Under the pieces are notes generated by a model. The model was not told the origin of the DNA. It saw only the letters and a list, made by a program, of their open reading frames with translations, and did no database searches. A program made the position numbers and the translations under genes. A stretch of DNA of 64,000 bases. Source: Tritrichomonas musculus. Lineage: Eukaryota > Parabasalia > Tritrichomonadida > Tritrichomonadidae. The stretch covers positions 682,001 through 746,000 of the forward strand of contig JAPFFF010000030.1 of the NCBI GenBank assembly GCA_039105265.1, given 5' to 3'. The stretch's first letter is position 1. Every line of letters starts with the position of its first letter. Positions 1-9,337 of the stretch are shown here, piece after piece.

Positions 1-3
1 GTT

Positions 4-1353
4 ATGAGTATTACAATAAACATGAGTGATCCACTTAACAGTCCATTGACTGATGTAAATAAACATGATTTTAATACATTATGGGTTGGATTCAAAGACG
101 CTATGGATTCAGTCGAAAAATATGAGATCCTCTCTAATGGTATCTCCATATACACTCAAAACTTTGGTCCAGAAGAGTCATTCTTGACAGCATGTGGTGC
201 TAATGAAGCATCAAAACGATCCGATATCTACTCTAAAGTTCGTCATAAAGATATATATAATCGTAAATTTAAAATAGCTCATTGTGGTGAGTTCGTAAAA
301 CTTGAAACTGATGATGATACATATGAAGTTACCATACCATTGAAGATCGATTTACGCCGATTCTTACCACTTAGCAACATCAAGTATCTACCCGCATTCG
401 CTGGCAAATTCGAACTCAAAGTTATGTTCGGTACACAGGGTTTGGTTTGGTGTCCAGTTGGTCCATCACGAGAGTTTATGTCCGATCTTACTACATGTAA
501 TGATTTTAAATACCATGGTATCACATCTGAATTCGTTCCAATTGGTGACTCCGCACATATGTATGTTGACGTTTCATCATCGACATTACAATCAGAGCTT
601 CGTAAAATAACAGTTGAACGTAATTATGAGATTAATAAAGCGTATAGTGTCATCCCCAACTTTGGTATCGATAATGATATATATCAATCACTCGTTCAAC
701 GATACACTCAACAAGAACTCATCTTTCCAACTCAGATATTGACATTCACGACTATGAGTAAGAGTCTCTGTACCGGTCATGGATCATCCACTCAAATCAT
801 TACTCCGAGATTTGTCGATTCAATCTTCTTCTTATTCCCATTAGAATCAACTCATCACACTGTATTCAAGAACCCTAAGTTTACGAACTTCCAGTTACGA
901 TGCGGTGGTTATGGTGTCGTTCCAACTATTCCATTTGCGACTGATGGTACTGATCCAATGTTCATCGAACTATGTCAGAACGCTATGAACGTTAACGGTG
1001 AACAAACAGGGTTCAACAAAGAGGTGGTTCAATCATTGATGTTCGTCCCCAATCCAAATGTAGATGAAGGTGCAAATGTACCACGTAGACACTTTAGTTA
1101 CGATACTACATCATTCTTTATCTGACTTCCAACTGAAACCGATAACATATTCCAACAAGGTCAAACCAGTAACACACCAATCACTTACGAAATCGTTTGT
1201 GATCTTCCAGATGATAGTTTCTATGCTGCAGCCAGTCCAAAACCGCCTCCAATTATGGGATTGTTACAAGATACTGTCATATCCATTCATGTCCAACCAA
1301 ATGGTATGCCGCCTTGTGTTGAAATCGGTCAATACGATGTCGTTAGTCGCTAA
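4..1353 (+). pseudogene. major capsid protein-like gene remnant of element 1
   Basis: The region encodes a protein related to the two capsid paralogues at 26644-30323. Shared landmarks, in the same order, are LWVGFKDAMD (against VGFKDAVE), QGLVWCPVGP (against GLVWCQVHP), IFPTQILTF (against IIPAQELTR) and FFLFPLES (against VMFPFHSE). The N-terminal part seen in the relatives (NSGDNTF, SQIEK) is not present before the window edge. The capsid role is inferred from this similarity and from the neighbouring fibre genes; the family would be the double-jelly-roll capsid of Polinton-like viruses. The copy looks broken (about one break). Confidence 0.6.
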
Positions 1354-1420
1354 ATGATTTCATAGAACTAGTTATGATTGATTCATTTATGAACTCTGTT
1401 ATTTTTGAGTATTTAGTTTC

Positions 1421-1615
1421 ATGAAAATGTCCGGTAAATCAGTTCAAGTAATGTCTCATAAACAACACACGACTCCGACTCCACCAATAACGAAACCCAA
1501 ATATCGTCATCCAGCGACTCATAAGAAAGAGAATTTAGTTGCGGTTGATCAGTCATCGAGATGCGTCAATGCTAAACAGTTGATACTCTATAAAGATGAT
1601 GTTAACTCGTATTGA
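1421..1615 (+). CDS. hypothetical 64-aa basic protein, element 1
   Basis: This small open frame lies between the capsid-like and 173-aa genes. It is rich in Lys, His, Thr and Pro (TTPTPPITKPKYRHPATHKK). I recognise no family and found no clear counterpart in the second element. Its composition matches the neighbouring element genes, which is the main reason to list it. It may be a chance frame. Confidence 0.3.
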   Translation: MKMSGKSVQVMSHKQHTTPTPPITKPKYRHPATHKKENLVAVDQSSRCVNAKQLILYKDDVNSY

Positions 1616-1648
1616 TCAACGGATTCCATGTATTTTAAAATCAATGAA

Positions 1649-2170
1649 ATGATTAAGAAGCGAAATCTCAACACTAGAGTCAATACAAATGTTTCACTCG
1701 AACCGACATCAGCATCGCAATCCAATAACAATATCAATAACAACATCTTCATCAATAAACGTGATGATGGTAAAGAAGATATAGTCATCACTCGCGAATT
1801 AACTGTTCAACCAGATGAACCAGTCGTCAATCACGATGTACGATCACTCATTCTAGAAACATACGCGAAGATACTACTCGATCAAGATAAAGCTCTGATC
1901 AGTAATCTCATCAGTAAACATACTATCATCGTTCCACAACACGATCTAGAATCAATCATCAAATCAGTTACAGGTGGTGATGTTGAGATATACACTGATG
2001 ATAATCCTGGATGTTGTGTCGCAAAAGAATCACCAATACAGAAGATCGATGCTATTAAGATCGTTACTGAGTCTGGTGAGATAGTCACTGACTTCAAACA
2101 AGTCTATAACAAAGAGTTCAACGATCTCGTCAATGTATATCACTTATGTCTGAAGTACGTCGTCGTTTGA
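1649..2170 (+). CDS. conserved 173-aa Polinton-like element protein
   Basis: The protein is clearly homologous along its whole length to the 177-aa protein encoded at 38102-38635. Both begin MIKKRN, share SLEP, NNIFINKR, DGKEDIVITR and KILLDQDKALISNLISK, and end in DFKQVYNKE and LCLKYVVV. I chose the internal ATG at 1649 because it aligns with the start of the relative. The central part has Cys residues (DDNPGCC against DEDIKCC). The function is unknown. Conservation between two elements that differ strongly in base composition shows selection at protein level. Its stop codon faces the fibre gene about 32 bp away, the same arrangement as in the other element. Confidence 0.75.
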   Translation: MIKKRNLNTRVNTNVSLEPTSASQSNNNINNNIFINKRDDGKEDIVITRELTVQPDEPVVNHDVRSLILETYAKILLDQDKALISNLISKHTIIVPQHDLESIIKSVTGGDVEIYTDDNPGCCVAKESPIQKIDAIKIVTESGEIVTDFKQVYNKEFNDLVNVYHLCLKYVVV

Positions 2171-2201
2171 GTTCAAAAATAACGATTCATTTATTTTTGG
2201 T

Positions 2202-4835
2202 TTACTTCGATTCGAGTGCAGCTAATCGTGTTTCTAACGCTGTGATGTAACTCCATAGTTGTTCGATTTGGCTATTCAACGCCAACGAATCATGATGATC
2301 ACCGGTATCGGCACGTAAATTTCTATATTCAGATGGGTTCTTACCTTTATGTTTCACGAAACCTTTGATAATGAACTCACCAGTACTGATATTCCAGTTT
2401 ATCGTGTAGTCTTGATATCTAAGTACGGCGTCAGTTCCATTCACGTTGTAAATCATCGTATGCGTATCACTGATACTGGAATTGGTTTTGAATATGAAGT
2501 CGAGATGTTCAGTACCATCATCAAATACGGCATCGACTACAATATATGCACCTTCCGTGAAAGGGAGAATCGATGGCAATTTTAAAGTTCCAGTAAGACC
2601 TATCGTCAACAATGTCTTATCAGTAGAACAGTATGATAGATCGTCATATGCTCTGACATTGTTAACATCAATGTTTGGTAACTCACTCTTCAACGCATAT
2701 CCATCGAGATCACCCATAGTAGCATAATCATCTGGCATATCACTCTTCAACATGTACTCATCTAGTGCATCAACATTAACATAATCCGTTGGTATATCAC
2801 TCTTCAACGCATATCTATCCAACTGATCAACAACGACATAATCATCCGGCATATCACTCTTCAGCATATACTCATTCAATGTTGATGTTAACTGTGATGT
2901 CGTAACATGATTGGTTGGTATCTCGCTCTTCAACGCATATCTATCCAACGATGATTTCAATGCGTACTTAGTATCACATTCAGTCGTTGTTGAATAATCA
3001 CTAAGATCAATCGTTGTTGGTATCTCACTCTTCAACGCATATTTGATATCAGATTCATTCTTAACTGTATCCAACGCCGTGTTAACTTCATCTACAGTCG
3101 GAAACTCATTCAGTGTAGTAGCCAATGACTTATCATTCTGTTCGAGTTGATCATGTAATGAATCTATCTTCTTTTGTAATGCGTCTACATCACACGTATA
3201 CGCTATATCGTTAGTAGTGAACTCCAAGTGCCTGATCAATGTGTTCTCTTTAATCGTGATACCAGTGACTTGAACGTGTTGTGGATTCGATATAGTGATC
3301 TGCGTAACAGAGTCATCCATTGTAGCTGATGGAAATGTATCAGTACCAACATATTCAGATATGACACCATTAGTGATCGTTAACGAAACATACTGTTCAT
3401 CATAATCAACATCATTGAACTCACTTATTGTTCTTACCATGAGTTTAACTCTGATCGATCCATCCGTGATGATATCTTCAGCAACGAGTTTGACGTTCTT
3501 GTCTATACCATCAATCTTACCAACAATATCAATGACATCATCTCTAGATAACTGCATTGTCTGTGCTAGTGTCTTGATCATCGGTTTCATCGTATGTCGG
3601 AATCGTTTACACATATCCATCGTTGATGTCAACGTCATAGCAACTTTAGATGGATCATCTAGTTCATCAGTGAACGTCATATCTTCAACTGGTACGTACT
3701 CTTGATCACACCATTCGATTATCTTATTCAGTTTATCTGTATTCGATAACACCGTTCGCGATTTCATTCGACCAACTGGTACGGACACCATATCACCGAA
3801 GAATATATCAGCACCAATATCCGGTAACTCATCAACCAACTTACCAGCCATGTCTGTAACAACATCAGCACCAACATCACTAACCTTCGTAACAGTATTC
3901 ACCAACTCACGACCGACAGTATTAGCAACACCTTTCGATGCGAACGACAACGCTTTACCATCAACACCCAATCCAGTAGCACCTAGTACGCATCCAGCTA
4001 CTCCCAACGCGATACCAACATTAGCTTTCATATCGATCTTGTCAACCTCTTTCTGTAGATACTTGGTCTTCGATTGTTGATCAACCATTTCTGAACTAAG
4101 TGCATCGACTTTACTCTTCACTTCTTTAACATCATATGATACTATATCAACGTTGTTCGTCGCTAGATTCAAATCCGATCTCATTGTTGTTATATTATCA
4201 GCTGTGATGATCTTCGATGATGTGATATTGAAATCAGTATATAGTGTCGTAGATGCGTTCGGATTCGGTGATACTTCATATAATTGTTGTTTAATGATAT
4301 ACTCGAACGCGTTCGTTGATGGATCCCAGTTGACTTCATCTATCGGATCAGTATAGTCATGACGTAGATATAAAGTGATATCACGACCAGTGTCATTCTT
4401 CGATCGCTTAGTCCATACGTAACCGATTCTATCGACTGTATCCAATGCACCTTTCAAATCAACGTAACCATTGTTGTTGGAACCACTGCGATGAACTTCA
4501 TCACCATCAATCGTGAAAGACAATCGATTAACGAGTTCTTGTCCAGGTAGAACCAGATCGAGATATAACTGTTCGATATCACTGATCTTCAACTTCGATG
4601 TCGAGTAATTACCAATAGTACATGACACTGAAGCGAGATCATATCCATCCAACTTAACTGATGAATCAGCTGATGTGAAACCAATACTCAATGAATAATC
4701 AGATCCGTTAACGACAGAACCATCTTTGAACTTGATATACGGTTCGTATACACCACCATCATCACGCATACATGTACGAAGTAACGAATATGCTAGACCT
4801 TTCGAGTTTGTTTCACGAATCGCTCTACTATTCAA
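2202..4835 (-). CDS. fibre-like protein, C-terminal half, element 1
   Basis: An 877-aa open frame. Residues near 160-240 match the second half of the long fibre-like protein at 34040-37762 (EEVNWDP/DEVNWDP, TMRSDLNL, VSYDVKE). The C-terminal third holds at least six copies of a short repeat of the form YALKSEIP or YMLKSDMP with D-Y-V/A spacers, followed by a globular segment and a short coiled coil (ETRLAALESK). Repeats of this type occur in tail-fibre and spike-like proteins, so a host-attachment fibre is the inference. In this element the fibre information is carried in two abutting frames, and the copy is treated as broken. Confidence 0.6.
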   Translation of the reverse strand: MNSRAIRETNSKGLAYSLLRTCMRDDGGVYEPYIKFKDGSVVNGSDYSLSIGFTSADSSVKLDGYDLASVSCTIGNYSTSKLKISDIEQLYLDLVLPGQELVNRLSFTIDGDEVHRSGSNNNGYVDLKGALDTVDRIGYVWTKRSKNDTGRDITLYLRHDYTDPIDEVNWDPSTNAFEYIIKQQLYEVSPNPNASTTLYTDFNITSSKIITADNITTMRSDLNLATNNVDIVSYDVKEVKSKVDALSSEMVDQQSKTKYLQKEVDKIDMKANVGIALGVAGCVLGATGLGVDGKALSFASKGVANTVGRELVNTVTKVSDVGADVVTDMAGKLVDELPDIGADIFFGDMVSVPVGRMKSRTVLSNTDKLNKIIEWCDQEYVPVEDMTFTDELDDPSKVAMTLTSTMDMCKRFRHTMKPMIKTLAQTMQLSRDDVIDIVGKIDGIDKNVKLVAEDIITDGSIRVKLMVRTISEFNDVDYDEQYVSLTITNGVISEYVGTDTFPSATMDDSVTQITISNPQHVQVTGITIKENTLIRHLEFTTNDIAYTCDVDALQKKIDSLHDQLEQNDKSLATTLNEFPTVDEVNTALDTVKNESDIKYALKSEIPTTIDLSDYSTTTECDTKYALKSSLDRYALKSEIPTNHVTTSQLTSTLNEYMLKSDMPDDYVVVDQLDRYALKSDIPTDYVNVDALDEYMLKSDMPDDYATMGDLDGYALKSELPNIDVNNVRAYDDLSYCSTDKTLLTIGLTGTLKLPSILPFTEGAYIVVDAVFDDGTEHLDFIFKTNSSISDTHTMIYNVNGTDAVLRYQDYTINWNISTGEFIIKGFVKHKGKNPSEYRNLRADTGDHHDSLALNSQIEQLWSYITALETRLAALESK

Positions 4836-6902
4836 TTAATCTCGTTTAACAGCTATGATACAACCAGTTGAACCATAGTTATCTGGTTTTGGATCACGTT
4901 TCTGACACTTACTGATGATCTTACTCTGGAATCGACCTTGAATATCATCACCGATCCATTTATTACCATCCCACGTTAACGACCATTTATTACCGAAACA
5001 GTATTCACTGAACTTGAATGTCAGATTAGTTGGTATCTCATATGTAGATGGTATCTTATAAATCATCTTATAACACTCACATTCATACTCCAATATCTCG
5101 TCTCCGAATGTATCATCATACTTAACATGTTCATCATAAGTGATCATTGATGGACGATAGAAATAGTAGATATCAGATTCTTGTAATCTCAACGCGTTCT
5201 TCGCATCGATGATATCACATTTGATAACTGGTTTACGTGATACTAATGAGTCATCATTCAGTAAGTTATGAATGGTCATGTCACCATTGAGATACCATGA
5301 GTATGGTTCTATGTTAAGGTCTTTGTCGAACATGATCTCTGGATCATCACGTTCACGAGTTGAGTATGTGTAGCAATCACGAGCTTTGTTATGAGTCAAC
5401 TCCGGACATATGAATTTGCCGTTATCGAATGATATGATGAAATCGTTCAACACATTCCCTTGCCAATCCAATATCAATAGATTTCGCATATGAATCTTGA
5501 ATACATCAACCGTTGTAGTAAACCTACTCTTGAGTTCACTTGGTAGTGATATCTTCATGATGATAACTGGATCTTGAACTGAATCAGTTGATGTTGGTTC
5601 GTATGTGGTGATATCACTATGTTTGACGTAGTATGTGGGATAACCATCGATGGTATCGAATTCACTATCTCCGCTAGTAGATTGTTGATTGGATTCAACC
5701 TCTTGAATCTTATACGATAACAACTCTAATGGACCCTTAATAGTATCATGAAATGTCTTACATATGTTGACGCATGAGTTCAATGATACAGCTTCGTTAT
5801 TATCATCTGGAATCGATATATCAGATTCAGTACTCTTACACCAATCGATAAGGGGTTGTAGACTGAGTTTATTTGGTATGGATTCACCTTCTAATGAATA
5901 AGCACTAGCTTTGCGAATCGATCGGGGTATATACAACACAGCATCTACTATCGGAACCAATATACGTGAACCTCTACAGACTACATAACGATCAGTCAGT
6001 GACGGATGATCTAATAACCACTCCATATCCATGATTATCTCTTCTAATCGGTTGTTGATGTTCGATATGAATCCACGTAATGTTGATCGATGTTGTTCAT
6101 CGTGATCCCTCATCCATTGAATATCATGATCAGTGAGTGTTAGTTGATTATCGGGATTAGTGAGAGTGATTTGATTATCATTGATGGTTACTTGATTGAT
6201 ATGTCGTCGATCGATAACTCCAATAACATTGTTTTTATAAACCACTTCTGTGTGATCATCATGATCTCTGAATCTTAATCCATTGATCTCATTAGCGAGT
6301 CTATGACGTTGAAACCAATCCATCTGTTCGATATTGCCAAGTGTGATAGTGGTTCCAGGGATGACTACATCAGCATCATCCGTTGGAGTGAGTTCGTGAT
6401 TGACAACCACTACATTGTATTCATTAGCGATGAGTTCACGAGTTTCATCATTGACGTGAATACCATCTGAGTTAACGTTAACGGATGATCCATGACTGTT
6501 AACAGATATTCCATCACTGTCAACTGATGTACGAGTCAGCATGGTTACATCGATGATCGCAATAGTTCTACCAATCGAATCTCTCACTTCAGTCCAATCA
6601 ACACCGGTATCTACATCACTGTTTCTAACGAATTGGAGTTCAGGATGTGTGTTCTCAAATAGGATTCGATCAGCCAATAACATCTGTTCTATTTCTAACG
6701 CGGTTCGTCCATCATAAGACCATGTTGAGGAGGTATCTACACGACGTCTGCTATTGAATCTGATACGTTCTGGAGTCGTTATTGATTGTACCTGATCACG
6801 TCTTCTGATATAAACCACTTCACCAGTAGTTACACTCGTTATGAGTATGAGATCATTACCGATCTGATCAACATGGACATCAGATGAGTTCAACGCTAAC
6901 AA
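4836..6902 (-). CDS. fibre-like protein, N-terminal half, element 1
   Basis: A 688-aa open frame. Its C-terminal 110 residues match residues of about 230-345 of the fibre-like protein at 34040-37762 (SDIYYFYRP, YKMIYKIP, FKF, W-x-LTWDGNKW). The N-terminal 250 residues carry a degenerate short repeat with SDGI/NSDG and VTINDNQITLT-like beta strands, as expected of a beta-structured shaft. There is no signal peptide or membrane segment. The frame ends where the next fibre frame begins. The role as a virion fibre part is inferred from neighbours and repeats. Confidence 0.55.
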   Translation of the reverse strand: MLALNSSDVHVDQIGNDLILITSVTTGEVVYIRRRDQVQSITTPERIRFNSRRRVDTSSTWSYDGRTALEIEQMLLADRILFENTHPELQFVRNSDVDTGVDWTEVRDSIGRTIAIIDVTMLTRTSVDSDGISVNSHGSSVNVNSDGIHVNDETRELIANEYNVVVVNHELTPTDDADVVIPGTTITLGNIEQMDWFQRHRLANEINGLRFRDHDDHTEVVYKNNVIGVIDRRHINQVTINDNQITLTNPDNQLTLTDHDIQWMRDHDEQHRSTLRGFISNINNRLEEIIMDMEWLLDHPSLTDRYVVCRGSRILVPIVDAVLYIPRSIRKASAYSLEGESIPNKLSLQPLIDWCKSTESDISIPDDNNEAVSLNSCVNICKTFHDTIKGPLELLSYKIQEVESNQQSTSGDSEFDTIDGYPTYYVKHSDITTYEPTSTDSVQDPVIIMKISLPSELKSRFTTTVDVFKIHMRNLLILDWQGNVLNDFIISFDNGKFICPELTHNKARDCYTYSTRERDDPEIMFDKDLNIEPYSWYLNGDMTIHNLLNDDSLVSRKPVIKCDIIDAKNALRLQESDIYYFYRPSMITYDEHVKYDDTFGDEILEYECECYKMIYKIPSTYEIPTNLTFKFSEYCFGNKWSLTWDGNKWIGDDIQGRFQSKIISKCQKRDPKPDNYGSTGCIIAVKRD

Positions 6903-6975
6903 CTTTTCATCAGTGAGATTCGATAATGATTCCAGATTATGATCACCAAATCCAGATCCGGCGTTAGTGGATGTG

Positions 6976-7803
6976 TTATGAGTTAGTTAATCTCGTTGTT
7001 GGTGTTTCGTCATCTAAATCATCTAGTTCCATCTCATCAGTGTTTTCGACTGTGTGATCAACAATGGTGTTATCGCGATGTTCTCTCCATCTACGACGCA
7101 ATTCACGAACTGAATCAGTAATAGTTTGTATCGATTGTTGAATAACTCTTACACCATCAATCATTTCCGGTACTCGATCTAATGTTAATCCACCAGCAAT
7201 TAATGTCGTGGTTGTAGTACCGATCTGAGTTAACGAGTTCATCGCGTTTAGTACCAAATCAGTAGCAGTTAATGATGATGTAGCTGCTGGAATCTCTGTC
7301 TGTGTTAGAATGAATCGTTTCAGTACTTGACCAGCAGCGCTAGTTTCCATATCAAGAATGAATTTACCACTAATCGGTTGTTTACCACCGGGGTAATCAT
7401 CATTCGGTCCACCCATTCCAGGGAATGTAAAGTCTTCAGTTCGATATGTGTTGATGTTCATGCTCTCACCTGTCATGGATAGAGTTGATAGATCTTTAAC
7501 CATATTCACTGCACCTGAAAGTATTGTGATTATGTCACTAGCAATCGCTAAACCTTTACGAATAGAATCAATGTACTCGTTATACGCAGCTTGTAATCGA
7601 AGTTGTTCTTGGATACCATTGATGATAGCACGTAACACTGAGTAGTCATATGCAAGTACGTCAACGGTACCACCAACTACGTTCAGATCTCTACGCATTG
7701 TCATTAGATACTTTAACACCGAATTGTTGAACATCGATGTTGTCATAATGTGGTGATTCACCGAGTTTAACGTTATCATCAGATACATTGATGACGGTTC
7801 CAT
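6976..7803 (-). pseudogene. second fibre-like paralogue fragment (element 1)
   Basis: The 275-aa frame opens with TMRRDLNVVGGTVDVLAYD, which matches TMRSDLNLATNNVDIVSYD in the neighbouring fibre gene. It continues with a Gly/Pro-rich segment (FPGMGGPNDDYPGGKQP) and a long helical region ending in acidic residues (DEMELDDLDD). This indicates a second fibre paralogue, upstream of the first and on the same strand. The region looks broken and is a fossil. Confidence 0.5.
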
Positions 7804-8190
7804 CAGCGTACATTACTCTCCAGTTTGTAACGTATTTGGATAGTATAGTAGTATAGTTGTCTGATTCTTTGGTGGTATCTACGAAACAGCGGATCCATTT
7901 AGCGATGTAATCATTGTGACGAACTACTATCGCTGGACTTCCATTGTTGTTTCTAACGGTTGATTGTTTATTGAATGATAGGTTCACGACGTTGTTTCCT
8001 GTCCATGAATGACCATCCCATATCAATGACCATGTATGACCAAACAGATAGTCTTTGAATTCGAATTCTAACTGTAATGGAATTTCATAGTTCGGATCGA
8101 TATTCCATATCATCTCATAGTACTTACTTGATTGAGTGATCAATGACGGTTTATATAGATACAGTTGATCGGATTCACGGAGTTCGAATA
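7691..8190 (-). pseudogene. fibre-like paralogue fragment, N-terminal part (element 1)
   Basis: The open region encodes YYEMIWNIDPNYEIP, LEFEFKDYLFG and WSLIWDGHSW. This is the same module as YKMIYKIPSTYEIP / WSLTWDGNKW in the 4836-6902 gene and as the matching part of 34040-37762. Coding similarity can be followed up to about 8190 (ESDQLYLYKPSLIT), where it ends abruptly at a repeated sequence. The segment belongs to the second fibre paralogue and is a fossil. Confidence 0.5.
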
Positions 8191-8612
8191 AGTGTTAGTG
8201 ATCAATGACGGTTTATATATAGATAAACTTTGAGACTGAGGAATGTGTTTCTTATCTTGATGAACCAAATGGAAATACAGAACCCTTAACTCAAAATTCT
8301 AGCGGTTATTATAAAATACCAGACGAATTACAGGACTCATTTAATTCATCAATGTATTATCGTAAACCATATCTTGAAGTTTATTCAAAACCATGAGTAG
8401 GGATATGTACGAGATTCTCGGGGCAGGTACCTGTGCCGTTTCATAAAAGGTGAGCTTTGAGGTGGGTGGGTGGGATAACAAGAAAAGAAGAAGAAGAAAT
8501 TTATTTTTATTTTTATTTTTATTTAATTTTTATTTTTTATTTTTTTTTTTTTTAACAAGTTCGTGTTGACGTGTGGGCTACAGGCTCCGCGGAAACCGAC
8601 TAGTATATACTA
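8190..8612. other. mosaic junction between element remnants
   Basis: A 20-bp stretch beginning GATCAATGACGGTTTATATA occurs twice (near 8140-8160 and 8200-8222), bridging element 1 to different DNA. Positions 8223-8393 hold an open plus-strand segment (YLDEPNGNTEPL, GYYKIPDELQ, YYRKPYLEVYSKP) of unrecognised origin. A G-rich run (GGTGGGTGGGTGGG) and a long T-rich tract (8490-8553) follow, then a GC-rich patch ending in TAGTATATACTACT at about 8612. That ending resembles the outer terminus of the 43.9-kb element (TATATACTACT), so this may be the end of another element. Confidence 0.4.
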
Positions 8613-9086
8613 CTAAGGCTTATCAACGCAATGAATCAAAAATAAAGAATGAATCAATCAGACAAATCGCAAATGGCATCTATGAACTTTACAATTCATT
8701 GAACATACTTGTTGGCAATCAAGGAAGAGGAAAGAGCCATGTTGTTTTAAGAGACATCATTCAGATATCAAGATTAAAGAACGCCAACTTTCATTTAATC
8801 GTTTATATATCTAAGAGCTGTACAATCAATGACGCAACATTTATTGCAAAACGTGAATTGATATAAATCAGTGATTCAAACACTGAAGAATATCTTAAAC
8901 AACTTGATTTATATAAAGAGCTATATGATAAATATAGTTCGACTCCAAAAATAGTAATCGATGAAGAGAAGTTAAATGATATGTTTGAGTTTCTTCATTT
9001 CAATAAGTTGGGTAAACCAAACACACCATTAAACTCAATCATTTTATGTGAAGAAAGTGGACAAAAAATATTGTCCCTTTAAAGAT
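8613..9086 (+). pseudogene. packaging ATPase remnant of a third Maverick/Polinton-like element
   Basis: The translated segment NILVGNQGRGKSHVVLRDI contains a Walker A P-loop and is followed by HLIVYISKS. This matches the layout of the ATPase at 23642-24568 (NVIVGKQSLGKT, then HHLLVYITK). Further coding-like sequence runs on (YLKQLDLYKELYDKY, SIILCEESGQK). The family is the A32/FtsK-HerA-like genome-packaging ATPase of Polinton-like viruses. The C-terminal part is missing and the copy looks broken, with a small number of breaks. It appears to begin right after a terminus-like sequence, so another element may have cut it. Confidence 0.6.
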
Positions 9087-9337
9087 ATGATGTGCAATCC
9101 AATCTTAATTATAATATAATATGCTAATCATTTTTACCAACAAATTTAACTCATAAATACAATTTTAAATATACAAATAAAAACAAAAAATGAAAAAAAA
9201 ATTATTTTTATTTATTTATTTTTGTTGGAGTAATTCCTTTATTTGCTCATTGCTTGAATAGTCAATAGGTGTTTTTCATGAGTATATTATAAAAAAAATC
9301 ATTAAAGTTAGATTATAAATTTCATTAAAATGTTAAG

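Larger units (their letters stand above)
1..8190. mobile_element. Polinton-like element remnant (element 1), truncated and broken
   Basis: This stretch carries a capsid-like gene, a small conserved protein and a block of fibre-like genes. All of them have recognisable relatives in the large element at 17182-61053. In both elements the small protein (173/177 aa) and the fibre genes converge, with only about 32 bp between their ends. The left end lies outside the window. On the right the fibre similarity stops near 8190, at a short direct repeat. The base composition is clearly richer in G+C and CG than the second element or the host DNA, so the two copies are diverged relatives, not recent duplicates. 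The copy looks broken, with a few breaks, and is a fossil. No replication genes, integrase or terminal repeats for it are seen inside the window. Confidence 0.8.

Noticed and set aside
3415-3705. Ser/Ile/Val-rich plus-strand frames opposite the element-1 fibre genes (also 3850-4080, 4153-4356, 2482-2727)
   Set aside because: They are antisense shadows of the fibre genes on the minus strand.
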